From Asticcacaulis solisilvae (GTDB lineage: Bacteria > Pseudomonadota > Alphaproteobacteria > Caulobacterales > Caulobacteraceae), in the NCBI RefSeq assembly GCF_017875235.1, contig NZ_JAGGMI010000003.1:186001-250000 (forward strand): a stretch of DNA of 64,000 nt, in the 5' to 3' direction. Positions 29,879 to 37,759 of the stretch are shown here, piece by piece. How positions within the stretch are numbered: position 1 is the first letter of the stretch; every line of letters begins with the position of its first letter. Under the pieces are notes generated by a model. The model saw only the letters and a list, made by a program, of their open reading frames with translations. It had not been told where the DNA came from and searched no databases. Both the position numbers and the translations under genes were made by a program.

Positions 29879-30709
29879 CTACTTGAAGAGAGCAAGAATT
29901 TGCTGTGGCGACTGGTTGGCAATCGACAGAGCCTGCGCACCTAGTTGCTGCTGCACCTGAAGAGCCTGCAGCCGGGAGCTTTCTTTGGCCATGTCGGCGT
30001 CCACCAGGTTGCCTATACCGCCCTTGATGGCATCACCGAGCTTGTCAACGAAACTCAGGTGCCCCTCGATCTGCTTGGCCTGCGAGCCCAGCGCGCCCAG
30101 GCTGGCGTTCAGATTCAGGATCGACGTGTCGAGCGAGGTCAGAATGTTCGACGCCGAGGTCGCCGTCGACAATTGCGCGCTTGCGGATAAGGTTAGGATC
30201 GGCCCGCCCAACGCCATGGTACGCACGGACAGCGTAATGACCGAATTGGCATCAGCATTGGCGATGAACTGGATGTTCGTTGCAAGCGAGCCGTCGAGAA
30301 TGTTAGAGCCGTTGAAGGTGGCATTTTCAACGATGTGCTGGATTTGACCCAGAATGGACACGAAGTCGCCATTCAACGCATTGCGTGATGTCGTATCGAT
30401 GGAGGTGTCCATCGCACCAACGACCTTTTCGCGAAGTTGGTTCAGCAAGTCCGACACAGACTCGCCGGCGGCCATCGACACGTCCGCAATGGACGCCGCG
30501 CGGTTCAGACTGTCTTTGACGGCGCTCAGGCCACCCAAGTCCGCTCTTTGCCCTTGCGCGATGGCGTAGACCGAAGCATTGTCCTTGGCTGTCGACACCG
30601 CAAGACCCGTCGAGATCTTCTGCTGGACGTCATCCATCTGCACGTTCGCGTTGTTCAGATTCTGAAGCGCGATCATCGCTGATGTATTGGTGTGCAAGCT
30701 CACGGACAT
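29879..30709 (-). CDS. Flagellin, divergent member (FljJ-like)
   Basis: 276 aa with the flagellin D0/D1 ends: N-terminal SLHTNTSAMIALQNLNNANVQMDDVQQKISTGL and C-terminal NLVDADMAKESSRLQALQVQQQLGAQALSIANQ. The central variable part is short (about 100 aa), as in Caulobacter flagellins. It is the most divergent of the four: MDDVQQ in place of ...ETQNR, and QGQRADLGGLSAVKDSL in place of QTQR. That pattern and the position next to flaEY recall FljJ, a minor hook-proximal flagellin. Start supported by GGAGG 10 bases upstream. No sigma54 site recognised upstream. Own terminator at 29811-29840. Confidence 0.9.
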   Translation of the reverse strand: MSVSLHTNTSAMIALQNLNNANVQMDDVQQKISTGLAVSTAKDNASVYAIAQGQRADLGGLSAVKDSLNRAASIADVSMAAGESVSDLLNQLREKVVGAMDTSIDTTSRNALNGDFVSILGQIQHIVENATFNGSNILDGSLATNIQFIANADANSVITLSVRTMALGGPILTLSASAQLSTATSASNILTSLDTSILNLNASLGALGSQAKQIEGHLSFVDKLGDAIKGGIGNLVDADMAKESSRLQALQVQQQLGAQALSIANQSPQQILALFK

Positions 30710-31033
30710 AGCCCGTATACCTCCATAATAGGCCGACTCAGTAGAGTCTTAACGATTATGGTAAGCAAAAGGTTAACGCGGACAACCGCTTTTCACCCCG
30801 CGCAGGCGAAAACGCGGTCCGCGAACATGCTCCGCGACCTTGAAAAAACTGGCGATGTCATTGAAACTACTGCGATAATATACGCTACCGCCTGCGGATT
30901 TTCCGCTGTGGATAGGCGTAAATGTGCCGCGAAAATAATTAACAAAAAGTTGACGGCGGGCGCAAAAAAGCCCGGCGGAGCCTTATCCGCCGGGCTTTCA
31001 TTAAGTACGAAATGGCCTTTAAAGGCGCCGCGA
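30710..31033. other. Intergenic region between two flagellin genes
   Basis: 324 bases holding the leader and promoter of the fljJ-like gene and the terminator of the next flagellin (30964-30998). I searched the minus strand for TGGCNN-N5-TTGC and found none. TTAACGATTATGGTAA at about 30750 resembles but does not match a CtrA box. No gene seen. Confidence 0.5.
30964..30998 (-). terminator. Terminator of the second flagellin gene
   Basis: Perfect 13-bp stem AAAGCCCGGCGGA / TCCGCCGGGCTTT with a 6-base loop. On the minus strand it ends in a run of six T (30964-30969). Confidence 0.9.
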
Positions 31034-31864
31034 TTAGCGGAACAGGCTCATGACGGTAGAGGTCGACTGGTTGGCGATCGACAGAGCCTGCACGCCGAGT
31101 TGTTGCTTGGTTTGCAGCGCTTGCAGTTTCGCACTTTCCTTGGCCATGTCGGCATCGACCAGGTTCCCGATCCCTTGCGTGATCGAGTCCTGCAGCTTGC
31201 CGACGAAGCCCATGTGGTTTTCCAGCGCCTTGGCCGACGTACCCAGCTTGGCCAGGGAAGCCGAAACGGCGCTGATCGAGCTATCGATCTTCGTCAGAAG
31301 GGCGCCCGCCGTCGAGGCAGACGTGAAGGAGTCCGTGCTGGTCAGCGACATCACGCTGTTGGTACCCGTCAGCGAGATATCCTGAGCAGCGACAGTGATC
31401 GTGCTCTGTCCATCCGCATTGGCCAGGGCTGTAATGCTGCCTGCGCCGGCCTTAAGCAGGTTGATCCCGTTAAAGTTAGCGTTTTCGACGGTCTTGGTGA
31501 TCTGGTCGCGGATCGAGTCGAAGTCATTCTTCAGAGCGGTGCGCGACGTGGTGTCGAGCGACGTATCCGAAGCCGCCAGGGCCTTTTCCTTCAGTTGCGT
31601 CAGCATGTCCGAGACGGCCGAACCGGCCGACATGGCAACGTCGACAACCGAAACACCACGCGACAGCGAGTCCTTGACAGCGTCAAGCGACGAAACCGTA
31701 GAGCGTTGGGTTTGGGCGATGGCGAAAGCAGAACCGTTGTCCTTGGCCGAGGCGACCTTAAGACCCGTAGAAATACGGTTCTGGGTCTCCATGAGACTGG
31801 ACGAGGTTCTGTTCAGGTTTTGCAGGGCAACCATGGCCCCGACATTTGTATTGACGCTTTGCAT
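31034..31864 (-). CDS. Flagellin (near-identical pair, member 1)
   Basis: 276 aa from the ATG at 31864 (MQSVNTNVGAMVALQNLN); an ATG three codons upstream is in frame. Complete D0/D1 helices: RISTGLKVASAKDNGSAFAIAQTQR at the N-side, DADMAKESAKLQALQTKQQLGVQALSIANQS at the C-side. It differs from the flagellin at 32574 at only about 15 of 276 residues. The promoter region upstream (31865-32140) is very AT-rich and lacks the sigma54 motif seen at 33478, so the two near-identical proteins are likely expressed differently. Ser/Thr-rich surface region, with no cysteine. Terminator at 30964-30998. Confidence 0.95.
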   Translation of the reverse strand: MQSVNTNVGAMVALQNLNRTSSSLMETQNRISTGLKVASAKDNGSAFAIAQTQRSTVSSLDAVKDSLSRGVSVVDVAMSAGSAVSDMLTQLKEKALAASDTSLDTTSRTALKNDFDSIRDQITKTVENANFNGINLLKAGAGSITALANADGQSTITVAAQDISLTGTNSVMSLTSTDSFTSASTAGALLTKIDSSISAVSASLAKLGTSAKALENHMGFVGKLQDSITQGIGNLVDADMAKESAKLQALQTKQQLGVQALSIANQSTSTVMSLFR

Positions 31865-32140
31865 CACATACACCTTTGTTTCCGGTGATGGACGGTATTT
31901 TACCGACCATAGGTATTCTACCCGAACCCAGTATACCGACTGATGAATAAGGAGACTTTAAAATAATTACGCTATTAAAATTAAAATCGCTATTTGCATT
32001 AAGAAGAAATGCTAGCTTTCATTAATAAAATTATAAAATTCTACCCATGCGCACAGAATTATACATGAGCGCGCCAAACAAGTACGGCCACACATCGAAA
32101 AATGCGCGGCGAACAAGAACTACAATTCAGATTACAGACT
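31865..32140. other. AT-rich spacer between flagellin and flaG
   Basis: 276 bases, with an especially AT-rich core at about 31950-32040 (runs such as AAAATTAAAATCG and TAATAAAATTATAAAATT). It must hold the promoter of the flagellin at 31864 and the end of the flaG transcript. No sigma54 motif and no clear hairpin were found. The composition would suit IHF or a silencer protein. Confidence 0.4.
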
Positions 32141-32476
32141 TTAAACGTCTGTCTTGATAATCGTGCCGGCCTTATAGTTCCGCGACGCCTTGAGATCGAG
32201 AACTTCCTGGCGAGGAAATTGACGGACAACTTCGCCGGTGTAGCGGTCAAGGGCTTTATAAACCCAGTCTCCCGAATCCGGATCCTTGTCGACGGTCAGG
32301 CGCAGATTGTACTCTGGCGTGGACTTGCCGTCCTGCGAAAGATTACTTTGATTCCCGGCATCCCGGCTCTTGCCTGACGGCTGCAACGGCGCAACTTCTT
32401 TGGGAAGAGCGACCGGAACGCGCACCTGCGAAGGGTCAGGTTGCGGGAAACTTACGACATTATTGATCATCTCCAT
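32141..32476 (-). CDS. flaG: FlaG-family flagellar protein
   Basis: 111 aa. The C-terminal half is the FlaG domain: YNLRLTVDKDPDSGDWVYKALDRYTGEVVRQFPRQEVLDLKA. The N-terminal half is Pro/Gln-rich and disordered. FlaG proteins influence filament length or assembly in other bacteria; the mechanism is unclear. It sits between two near-identical flagellin genes, downstream of the sigma54-driven one at 32574, from which a hairpin (32534-32568) separates it. Start either at 32476 or two codons later; GGAG lies between the two ATGs. Confidence 0.85.
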   Translation of the reverse strand: MEMINNVVSFPQPDPSQVRVPVALPKEVAPLQPSGKSRDAGNQSNLSQDGKSTPEYNLRLTVDKDPDSGDWVYKALDRYTGEVVRQFPRQEVLDLKASRNYKAGTIIKTDV

Positions 32477-32533
32477 ACAACGCCCGGACCTCGTTTTAAA
32501 ATCCGAAACGCCCTCTATGTGAAGCGAAGAAGA

Positions 32534-32568
32534 GAGGGAGCACGCCCTTCACGAGACGTGCTCCCCTC
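32534..32568 (-). terminator. Hairpin after the third flagellin gene
   Basis: Nine-bp stem GGGAGCACG / CGTGCTCCC with a 12-base loop, starting 6 bases beyond the flagellin stop. The following minus-strand sequence is pyrimidine-rich, not a clean T-run, so termination may be partial, allowing some read-through into flaG. Confidence 0.6.
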
Positions 32569-32573
32569 GCCTG

Positions 32574-33404
32574 TTAGCGGAACAGGCTCAAGACAGTACC
32601 CGTCGACTGGTTGGCAATCGACAGAGCCTGCACGCCGAGCTGTTGCTTGGTTTGCAGCGCTTGCAGTTTCGCACTTTCCTTGGCCATGTCGGCATCGACC
32701 AGGTTCCCGATCCCTTGCGTGATCGAGTCCTGCAGCTTGCCAACGAAGGTCATGTGGTTTTCCAGAGCCTTCGACGACGTACCCAGCTTGGCCAGGGAAG
32801 CCGAAACGGCGCTGATCGAGTTGTCGATCTTCGTCAGAAGGGCACCCGCCGTCGAGGCAGAGGTAAAGGAGTCCGTGCTGGTCAGCGACAGCACGCTGTT
32901 CGTGCCCGTCAGCGAAATGTCCTGGGCAGCGACAGTGATCGTGCTCGAACCATCCGCGTTGGCCAGGGCCGTAATGTCGTCCGCGCCGGCCTTAAGCAGG
33001 TTGATCCCGTTGAAGTTGGCGTTGTCGACGGTCTTGGTGATCTGGTCACGGATCGAGTCGAAGTCGTTCTTCAGAGCGTTGCGCGACGTGGTGTCGAGCG
33101 AGGTGTCCGAAGCCGCCAGGGCCTTTTCCTTCAGTTGCGTCAGCATGTCCGAGACGGCCGAACCGGCCGACATGGCAACATCGACAACCGAAACACCACG
33201 CGACAGCGAGTCCTTGACAGCGTCAAGCGACGAAACGGTAGCGCGTTGGGTTTGGGCGATGGCGAAGGCAGAACCGTTGTCCTTGGCGGTGGCAACCTTC
33301 AGACCCGTAGAAATACGGTTCTGGGTCGACATCAGGTCCGAAGAGGTGCGGTTCAGGTTTTGCAGGGCAACCATGGCCCCGACATTGGTGTTGACGCTTT
33401 GCAT
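32574..33404 (-). CDS. Flagellin (near-identical pair, member 2), sigma54-dependent
   Basis: 276 aa, start MQSVNTNVGAMVALQNLN with AAAAGGA upstream. Complete D0/D1 regions and no cysteine. About 95 percent identical to the product of 31034-31864, with changes scattered (for example SSDLMST for SSSLMET, GADDIT for GAGSIT). Upstream lies an exact sigma54 promoter (33478-33492) and a tandem CGGCAA-TTT-TTGCCG dyad (33568-33602) where an FlbD-type activator would bind. This is the best candidate for a late, FlbD-activated major flagellin (FljK/FljL-like). Confidence 0.95.
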   Translation of the reverse strand: MQSVNTNVGAMVALQNLNRTSSDLMSTQNRISTGLKVATAKDNGSAFAIAQTQRATVSSLDAVKDSLSRGVSVVDVAMSAGSAVSDMLTQLKEKALAASDTSLDTTSRNALKNDFDSIRDQITKTVDNANFNGINLLKAGADDITALANADGSSTITVAAQDISLTGTNSVLSLTSTDSFTSASTAGALLTKIDNSISAVSASLAKLGTSSKALENHMTFVGKLQDSITQGIGNLVDADMAKESAKLQALQTKQQLGVQALSIANQSTGTVLSLFR

Positions 33405-33477
33405 CTAAGTCATTCCTTTTCTGGATGAGCCGGTGACATTTTGTCGACCGGGGGCATTCTTGCCTGCCCACGCCGAT

Positions 33478-33492
33478 GCAAGCGCAGGGCCA
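33478..33492 (-). promoter_or_regulatory. Sigma54 promoter of the flagellin at 32574
   Basis: On the minus strand TGGCCC-TGCGC-TTGC: the -24 GG and -12 GC are 10 bases apart, matching the RpoN consensus. The predicted transcription start at about 33466 leaves a leader of about 62 bases, a plausible target for FlbT. Confidence 0.9.
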
Positions 33493-33567
33493 GAAAAGGC
33501 ACTAAAAGAGATTATTATAAGATATTGAAAAATTTCATTTTAATGTCACTTTAACTACGTTTTTACC

Positions 33568-33602
33568 CGGCAATTTTTGCCGCATGCCGGCAATTTTTGC
33601 CG
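33568..33602. promoter_or_regulatory. Tandem dyad, probable FlbD/ftr enhancer
   Basis: Two identical 15-bp dyads CGGCAATTTTTGCCG at 33568-33582 and 33588-33602, spaced exactly 20 bp (two helical turns). Centred about 120 bases upstream of the sigma54 start. It resembles the CGGCAAAAA-type ftr sequences bound by FlbD in Caulobacter (recalled, not verified). Confidence 0.7.
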
Positions 33603-33688
33603 ACTCGGCATTATTTTCCTACGCTTTTTGCCCTTTTGGCCAACACAAAAACCCGCCACGGAATCCACCTCCGGACGGACAAAATGAG

Positions 33689-33723
33689 GCCGGGAAGAGG
33701 TCCACAAGGGCCCCCTTCCCGGC
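33689..33723 (-). terminator. Hairpin after the fourth flagellin gene
   Basis: Nine-bp stem GCCGGGAAG / CTTCCCGGC with a 17-base loop, 10 bases beyond the stop at 33733. No strong T-run. Confidence 0.6.
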
Positions 33724-33732
33724 AATTTACCT

Positions 33733-34566
33733 CTAACCCTGGAACAGGCTGAGTGCGGTCTGCGGCGCCTGGTTGGCGATCGACAGAGCCTGCACACCCA
33801 GTTGCTGCTTGGTCTGCAGCGCCTGGAGCAGAGCACTTTCCTTGGCCATGTCGGCATCGACGATGTTGCCGATACCTGCCTGGATCGAGTCCTGCAGCTT
33901 GGTGATGAAGGTTGCGTGCGCCTCGACGGCCTTGGCCGCAGTCCCAAGCTTTGCCAGGGCCGCCGACACATTGTTGATCGACGCGTCGATCGTGGTCAGC
34001 AGGGCACCGGCCGAAGACGGGGTCGTGAACGCAGCAGAAGCACTGAGCGTGACAATACCGTCATCAAGACTCAGGGTCTGCGCCAGGACCGTCAGCACGG
34101 ACGTGCCGTCGGCATTGGCGAGAATCTGCAGACCACCAGCGATGCTGCCATCCAGCAGGTTGATGCCGTTGAACTTCGCATTGGCGACCGTCTTGGTGAT
34201 CTGGTCGCGCAAAGCCCCAAAGTCGGTGTTCAGAGCAGACCGGCTGGTCGTGTCCAGCGACGTATCCGAAGCCGCGAGCGCCTTCTCCTTCATCTGAGTG
34301 AGCATGTCCGAAACGCTTTCGCCCGCCGACATCGCCACGTCCACTGCGGACGTGCCTCTGTTCAACGAGTCCATAACCGCATTCAACGATTGCACCGTGG
34401 ACCTTTGCGTCTGCGCGATGGCGTAAGACGCTCCGTTATCCTTGGCACTCGCGACCTTCAGGCCGGTCGATATGCGGTTTTGGGTTTCCTGCAGCTTCGA
34501 ACTGGTCGAGTTGAGGTTTTGCAGCGCCACCATGGCGCCAATGTTCGTATTGACCGAAGTAAGCAT
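33733..34566 (-). CDS. Flagellin, sigma54-dependent, distinct third type
   Basis: 277 aa starting MLTSVNTNIGAMVALQNLNSTSSKLQETQNRI at 34566; AAAGGA stands 6 bases upstream, favouring this ATG over one two codons earlier. C-terminal DADMAKESALLQALQTKQQLGVQALSIANQAPQTALSLFQ. The central part (DGIVTLSASAAFTTPSSAG) differs clearly from the near-identical pair. The sigma54 promoter at 34642-34656 and CGGCAA half-sites at 34765-34790 place it in the late flagellar class. It is the first flagellin after flaF, with a terminator (34808-34839) between them. Confidence 0.95.
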   Translation of the reverse strand: MLTSVNTNIGAMVALQNLNSTSSKLQETQNRISTGLKVASAKDNGASYAIAQTQRSTVQSLNAVMDSLNRGTSAVDVAMSAGESVSDMLTQMKEKALAASDTSLDTTSRSALNTDFGALRDQITKTVANAKFNGINLLDGSIAGGLQILANADGTSVLTVLAQTLSLDDGIVTLSASAAFTTPSSAGALLTTIDASINNVSAALAKLGTAAKAVEAHATFITKLQDSIQAGIGNIVDADMAKESALLQALQTKQQLGVQALSIANQAPQTALSLFQG

Positions 34567-34641
34567 CGGCATTCCTTTCCATTCTGGACGGGGATTTAAG
34601 GACTTTTGTCCCAAAAGCCATTTTGGCTTACCCAAACCAAA

Positions 34642-34656
34642 GCAAGCCGGATGCCA
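34642..34656 (-). promoter_or_regulatory. Sigma54 promoter of the flagellin at 33733
   Basis: On the minus strand TGGCAT-CCGGC-TTGC, with the 10-base GG to GC spacing of RpoN promoters. The start is predicted near 34630, about 64 bases before the coding start. Confidence 0.85.
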
Positions 34657-34764
34657 GAAGCGCCGCACGCAACAAATTATTTACCATGTTGAAAAGGAAG
34701 GTTTTTTTTCACCTTTCCCACACGGTGAGATCGCAACCCCCTTTGATAAGGCAGCAGGTTTTGA

Positions 34765-34790
34765 CGGCAAATCCTGCACGCCCGGCAATT
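34765..34790. promoter_or_regulatory. CGGCAA half-sites, possible FlbD/ftr enhancer
   Basis: CGGCAA at 34765-34770 and 34783-34788, 18 bases apart, about 135-155 bases upstream of the predicted sigma54 start. Same core as the tandem dyad at 33568-33602 but with degenerate right halves. Confidence 0.5.
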
Positions 34791-34807
34791 TTAACCCCCC
34801 CAGACGC

Positions 34808-34839
34808 AGAAAGCCCGGGCATGCCTGCCCGGGCTTTCT
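34808..34839 (-). terminator. Terminator after flaF
   Basis: Perfect 14-bp stem AGAAAGCCCGGGCA / TGCCCGGGCTTTCT with a 4-base loop, 21 bases beyond the flaF stop. Confidence 0.85.
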
Positions 34840-34860
34840 GTCAGATCGGAATGAAGGCGG

Positions 34861-35229
34861 TTAGCTTGCCTGCTCTTCGCTCTGCGGCGCCAACCCCTGC
34901 ATGATGATGCGGTTGATCTCGATCAGCGGCGCGATCTCTTCCTGGTTACGCATGACAAGCGAAGTGTGCTTGTTCACCCAGATCGACAAGGAAATGATGT
35001 TGGCGCGCACCTGATCGGGCAAGCCATTGCCGTCGATCGAGCAGTCCGCCGCCAAGACCGACCACATGCGGCGATTCCAATCGAGCGCATCCATGCGCTC
35101 ACGGATCATCGAGCGGTCCATCTTCTCGGCCTCCATCAGGGCACGCGTGACCTGGCCAAAAAGACGGTATTCCGTCTGCCGCGGATTTTCCGCGCGGGCA
35201 GCGGTTGTCTGATACGCCTTAAGAGACAT
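34861..35229 (-). CDS. flaF: Flagellar biosynthesis regulator FlaF
   Basis: 122 aa from the ATG at 35229, one base after the flbT stop, with AAGGAAG inside the flbT end as ribosome binding site. Sequence [35 protein letters not shown] and [25 protein letters not shown] is typical FlaF. In Caulobacter FlaF is required for flagellin synthesis and secretion and acts opposite to FlbT on flagellin translation. Co-transcribed with flbT, upstream of the flagellin series. Confidence 0.94.
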   Translation of the reverse strand: MSLKAYQTTAARAENPRQTEYRLFGQVTRALMEAEKMDRSMIRERMDALDWNRRMWSVLAADCSIDGNGLPDQVRANIISLSIWVNKHTSLVMRNQEEIAPLIEINRIIMQGLAPQSEEQAS

Positions 35230-35230
35230 G

Positions 35231-35629
35231 TTACTCAGGCTTCCTTCCAAGACGCTCGTCTTCGTATTCTATGAGTTTACGTGCGCCCATCAGCGCCTTG
35301 TAATATTCCTGAACCATTATGCTCTTCGAGATGGATACGCACTCAGCCAGCACCAGCGGGTTGGAAATGACGCCCATGAATTCCGTCATGCGGCGCAGAA
35401 ATTCGTCGTAGTATTTGTCGGCTCCGGCCTCGTCGAGATACATCATCATGACCGGGAAGTAGACGTGACGGGCCGGCGAGTTAACCTCCTCGACCTGCAT
35501 GATGTCCTTTTCGCGCAGCACCGACGCCTTGTTTTGCAGGACAAGCGAACAACGCCTGTCGCCGTTCTGCACAACGGCGCCATTGAGGACGAAGCGCTCC
35601 CCAGGCTTCAGCGACAATTTCAAAGGCAT
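35231..35629 (-). CDS. flbT: Flagellin translational regulator FlbT
   Basis: 132 aa from the ATG at 35629 with GAAGGA upstream. [35 protein letters not shown] and the [11 protein letters not shown] segment are diagnostic of FlbT. In Caulobacter FlbT binds the 5' leader of flagellin mRNA and destabilises it until the hook is complete; the about 60-base leaders predicted for the two sigma54 flagellin genes here fit such control. First gene of the leftward flbT-flaF unit, divergent from the TPR-glycosyltransferase genes. Confidence 0.94.
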   Translation of the reverse strand: MPLKLSLKPGERFVLNGAVVQNGDRRCSLVLQNKASVLREKDIMQVEEVNSPARHVYFPVMMMYLDEAGADKYYDEFLRRMTEFMGVISNPLVLAECVSISKSIMVQEYYKALMGARKLIEYEDERLGRKPE

Positions 35630-35842
35630 TGCTTTTCCTTCGTATTTCAAGCGCTCGCATTGGGCAGCAAGCAAGCGGCTTTATGCACCTATAACCCACC
35701 CCGAGTTAACGCGAGGTTTCGTCATCAAGCAATATGCCGTCATGACGCGGGAATTAAGGTTAATGACCTGCGCATTCTTTAAGGAGTATTAAGCGAATCT
35801 CGGTTTAAAAATTGGTCAGATACTCCGAGGAAGATCAACCGC

Positions 35843-37759
35843 ATGCCCAAACCCTTCTCCAAGCCCAGCCGGCCAGGCGTAAAATCCGGCGCCAAGCCGG
35901 CCCACGCCCTTATGGTCAACAAGCCGGCCTTCAAGCTGGACCTGCCTGATGCAGACGGCACGCTCGCTGTGTCCGAAACCATCGCCCTGCACGGTGTGGC
36001 ATTCGACGAACGCAAGCCCTTCAACGTGGCCGCGCAGATCATGGGCGATTCCGCCTCCACCGAAGCACTGCGCATTCTTAATGAGCAGACGGCGCATATC
36101 AAGAAGTTCGAAACCCTTACCCTTCTGCGCGAGGCCCTGGTACGATTCAAGGCGGCGGACTGGTCTGGCGGCGGGCAGTTGGCGCTCAAGGCGCTGCATG
36201 TCGACGAAAAGTGTGGCGAAGCGTGGCACATCCTGGCCATCGCACGCGAAAAGTGCGCCGACCTGCCGACGGCTCTGACCTGCTATGAAACCGCCCTGCG
36301 CCTTACGCCCGACAATCCTTACATCGCCAACGACCTTGGCCGCCTCTCCTATCGCCTCGGCATACTGGATATGGCCCAGAAGTTCTTCCTGTTTTTCCTC
36401 GAAAGGATGCCCAGCCACGGCGAGGCCATCAACAATCTGGCCAGTGTCCTGCGTGAAGAAAGCAAGTTTGAAGAAGCGATCGAAATCCTTCGCCTGGCGA
36501 TCAACAACACGCCCAATGATCCCCAGTTGTGGAACGCTCTGGGCACTGTGGTGAACGGCCAGGGTGACGTCGATAACGCCACCATCTTCTATCGGGAAGC
36601 CTTGCGTCACGATCCCAACAACTGCCACGCCCTTTATAACCTGGCCGGCCTGGTGTCATTCACGGAACATCCAAGCGTGGCCCTCGAGCTGCACATGAAG
36701 GCGCTGCCGAAGTTCGCCGATCCGGAAAATGCCCACACCTGCCGGCTGGCCATCGCCTTCTGCTACATGCATATGCGCGACTACGAAAACGCGTGGAAAT
36801 GGTACGCGGCGCGGAACGAAGACCAGACGATCGATAAAATATACTACCTGATCGACCGGCCGCGCTGGACGCTGGGCGATCACCTTCGCGGCAAGCGTAT
36901 TTTCGTTTCGGCGGAACAGGGGCTGGGCGACGAAGTCATGTTCGCCACCATCCTGCCCGAGCTGATCGAAGAGGTCGGCCCCGAAGGTCATGTCAGCATC
37001 GGTGTTGAATCGCGTCTTGTCCCGCTCTTCCAGCGCTCCTTCCCGAACTGCACGGTTTTCCGGCACCACACCACCAAGCATCACACCAAGACTGTGCGCA
37101 TTTTCCCGGATGTCACCAACTGGAGCGACTACGACTATTACGGCATCATGGGCGACTTCCTGGCGCGCTACCGCCGCCGGCCGGAAGACTTCGACGGCAC
37201 CCGCGCCTTCCTCACCCCCGATCCTGAGCGGATCGCCCATTGGAAAGGCGTGCTGAACGCCCTCAACGACAAGCCCAAGATCGGCGTCCTGTGGAAGTCG
37301 GCCGTCAAGCATGCCCGTCGCGACCGCTATTACTCGCCGTTCGAGCAATGGAAGGACGTCCTGAGCGTCGAAGGCGTCCAGATCGTCAACTTGCAATACG
37401 GCGATACCAGCCAGGAGTTGGCCGAGGCCGAGGCCATGGGCCTGGACATCTGGACCCCGCCGGGCATCGATCTGAAAAAGGACCTCGATGACCTGTCCGC
37501 CCTGTGCGCAGCGCTGGATTGCGTGATGGGTCCTGCCAACGCCACCAGCAACATCGCCGGCGCCGCAGGAACGCTGGTCTGGATGATGACACCACGTCAC
37601 TCGTGGAACTGCATGGGACTGGACCGCTGGCCCTGGTATCCATCGAGCCGTATCTTCCTGACGTCAAACCTGAGCGACTGGTCGGCGCCCATGACCGAAA
37701 TGCGCAACGCCCTGATCGAAACATTCGTCGGCAAGGCGCCGAAGGCCCAGGTTGCCTAA
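35843..37759 (+). CDS. TPR-glycosyltransferase-like protein, FlmG/FlbA type, copy 1
   Basis: 638 aa, soluble. A basic N-terminus (about 1-40), then a TPR array at about 90-300 with repeats such as ALTCYETALRLTPDNPYIANDLGRL, AIEILRLAINNTPNDPQLWNALG and ATIFYREALRHDPNNCHALYNLAG. From about 345 comes a GT-B-like glycosyltransferase domain: GKRIFVSAEQGLGDEVMFATILPEL, PKIGVLWKSA, and GPANATSNIAGAAGT near the end. Caulobacter FlmG, a flagellin glycosyltransferase that binds flagellin through its TPR part, has this layout. Divergent from flbT; overlaps the next gene by 8 bp. Which of FlmG or FlbA it corresponds to is not settled here. Confidence 0.78.
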   Translation: MPKPFSKPSRPGVKSGAKPAHALMVNKPAFKLDLPDADGTLAVSETIALHGVAFDERKPFNVAAQIMGDSASTEALRILNEQTAHIKKFETLTLLREALVRFKAADWSGGGQLALKALHVDEKCGEAWHILAIAREKCADLPTALTCYETALRLTPDNPYIANDLGRLSYRLGILDMAQKFFLFFLERMPSHGEAINNLASVLREESKFEEAIEILRLAINNTPNDPQLWNALGTVVNGQGDVDNATIFYREALRHDPNNCHALYNLAGLVSFTEHPSVALELHMKALPKFADPENAHTCRLAIAFCYMHMRDYENAWKWYAARNEDQTIDKIYYLIDRPRWTLGDHLRGKRIFVSAEQGLGDEVMFATILPELIEEVGPEGHVSIGVESRLVPLFQRSFPNCTVFRHHTTKHHTKTVRIFPDVTNWSDYDYYGIMGDFLARYRRRPEDFDGTRAFLTPDPERIAHWKGVLNALNDKPKIGVLWKSAVKHARRDRYYSPFEQWKDVLSVEGVQIVNLQYGDTSQELAEAEAMGLDIWTPPGIDLKKDLDDLSALCAALDCVMGPANATSNIAGAAGTLVWMMTPRHSWNCMGLDRWPWYPSSRIFLTSNLSDWSAPMTEMRNALIETFVGKAPKAQVA

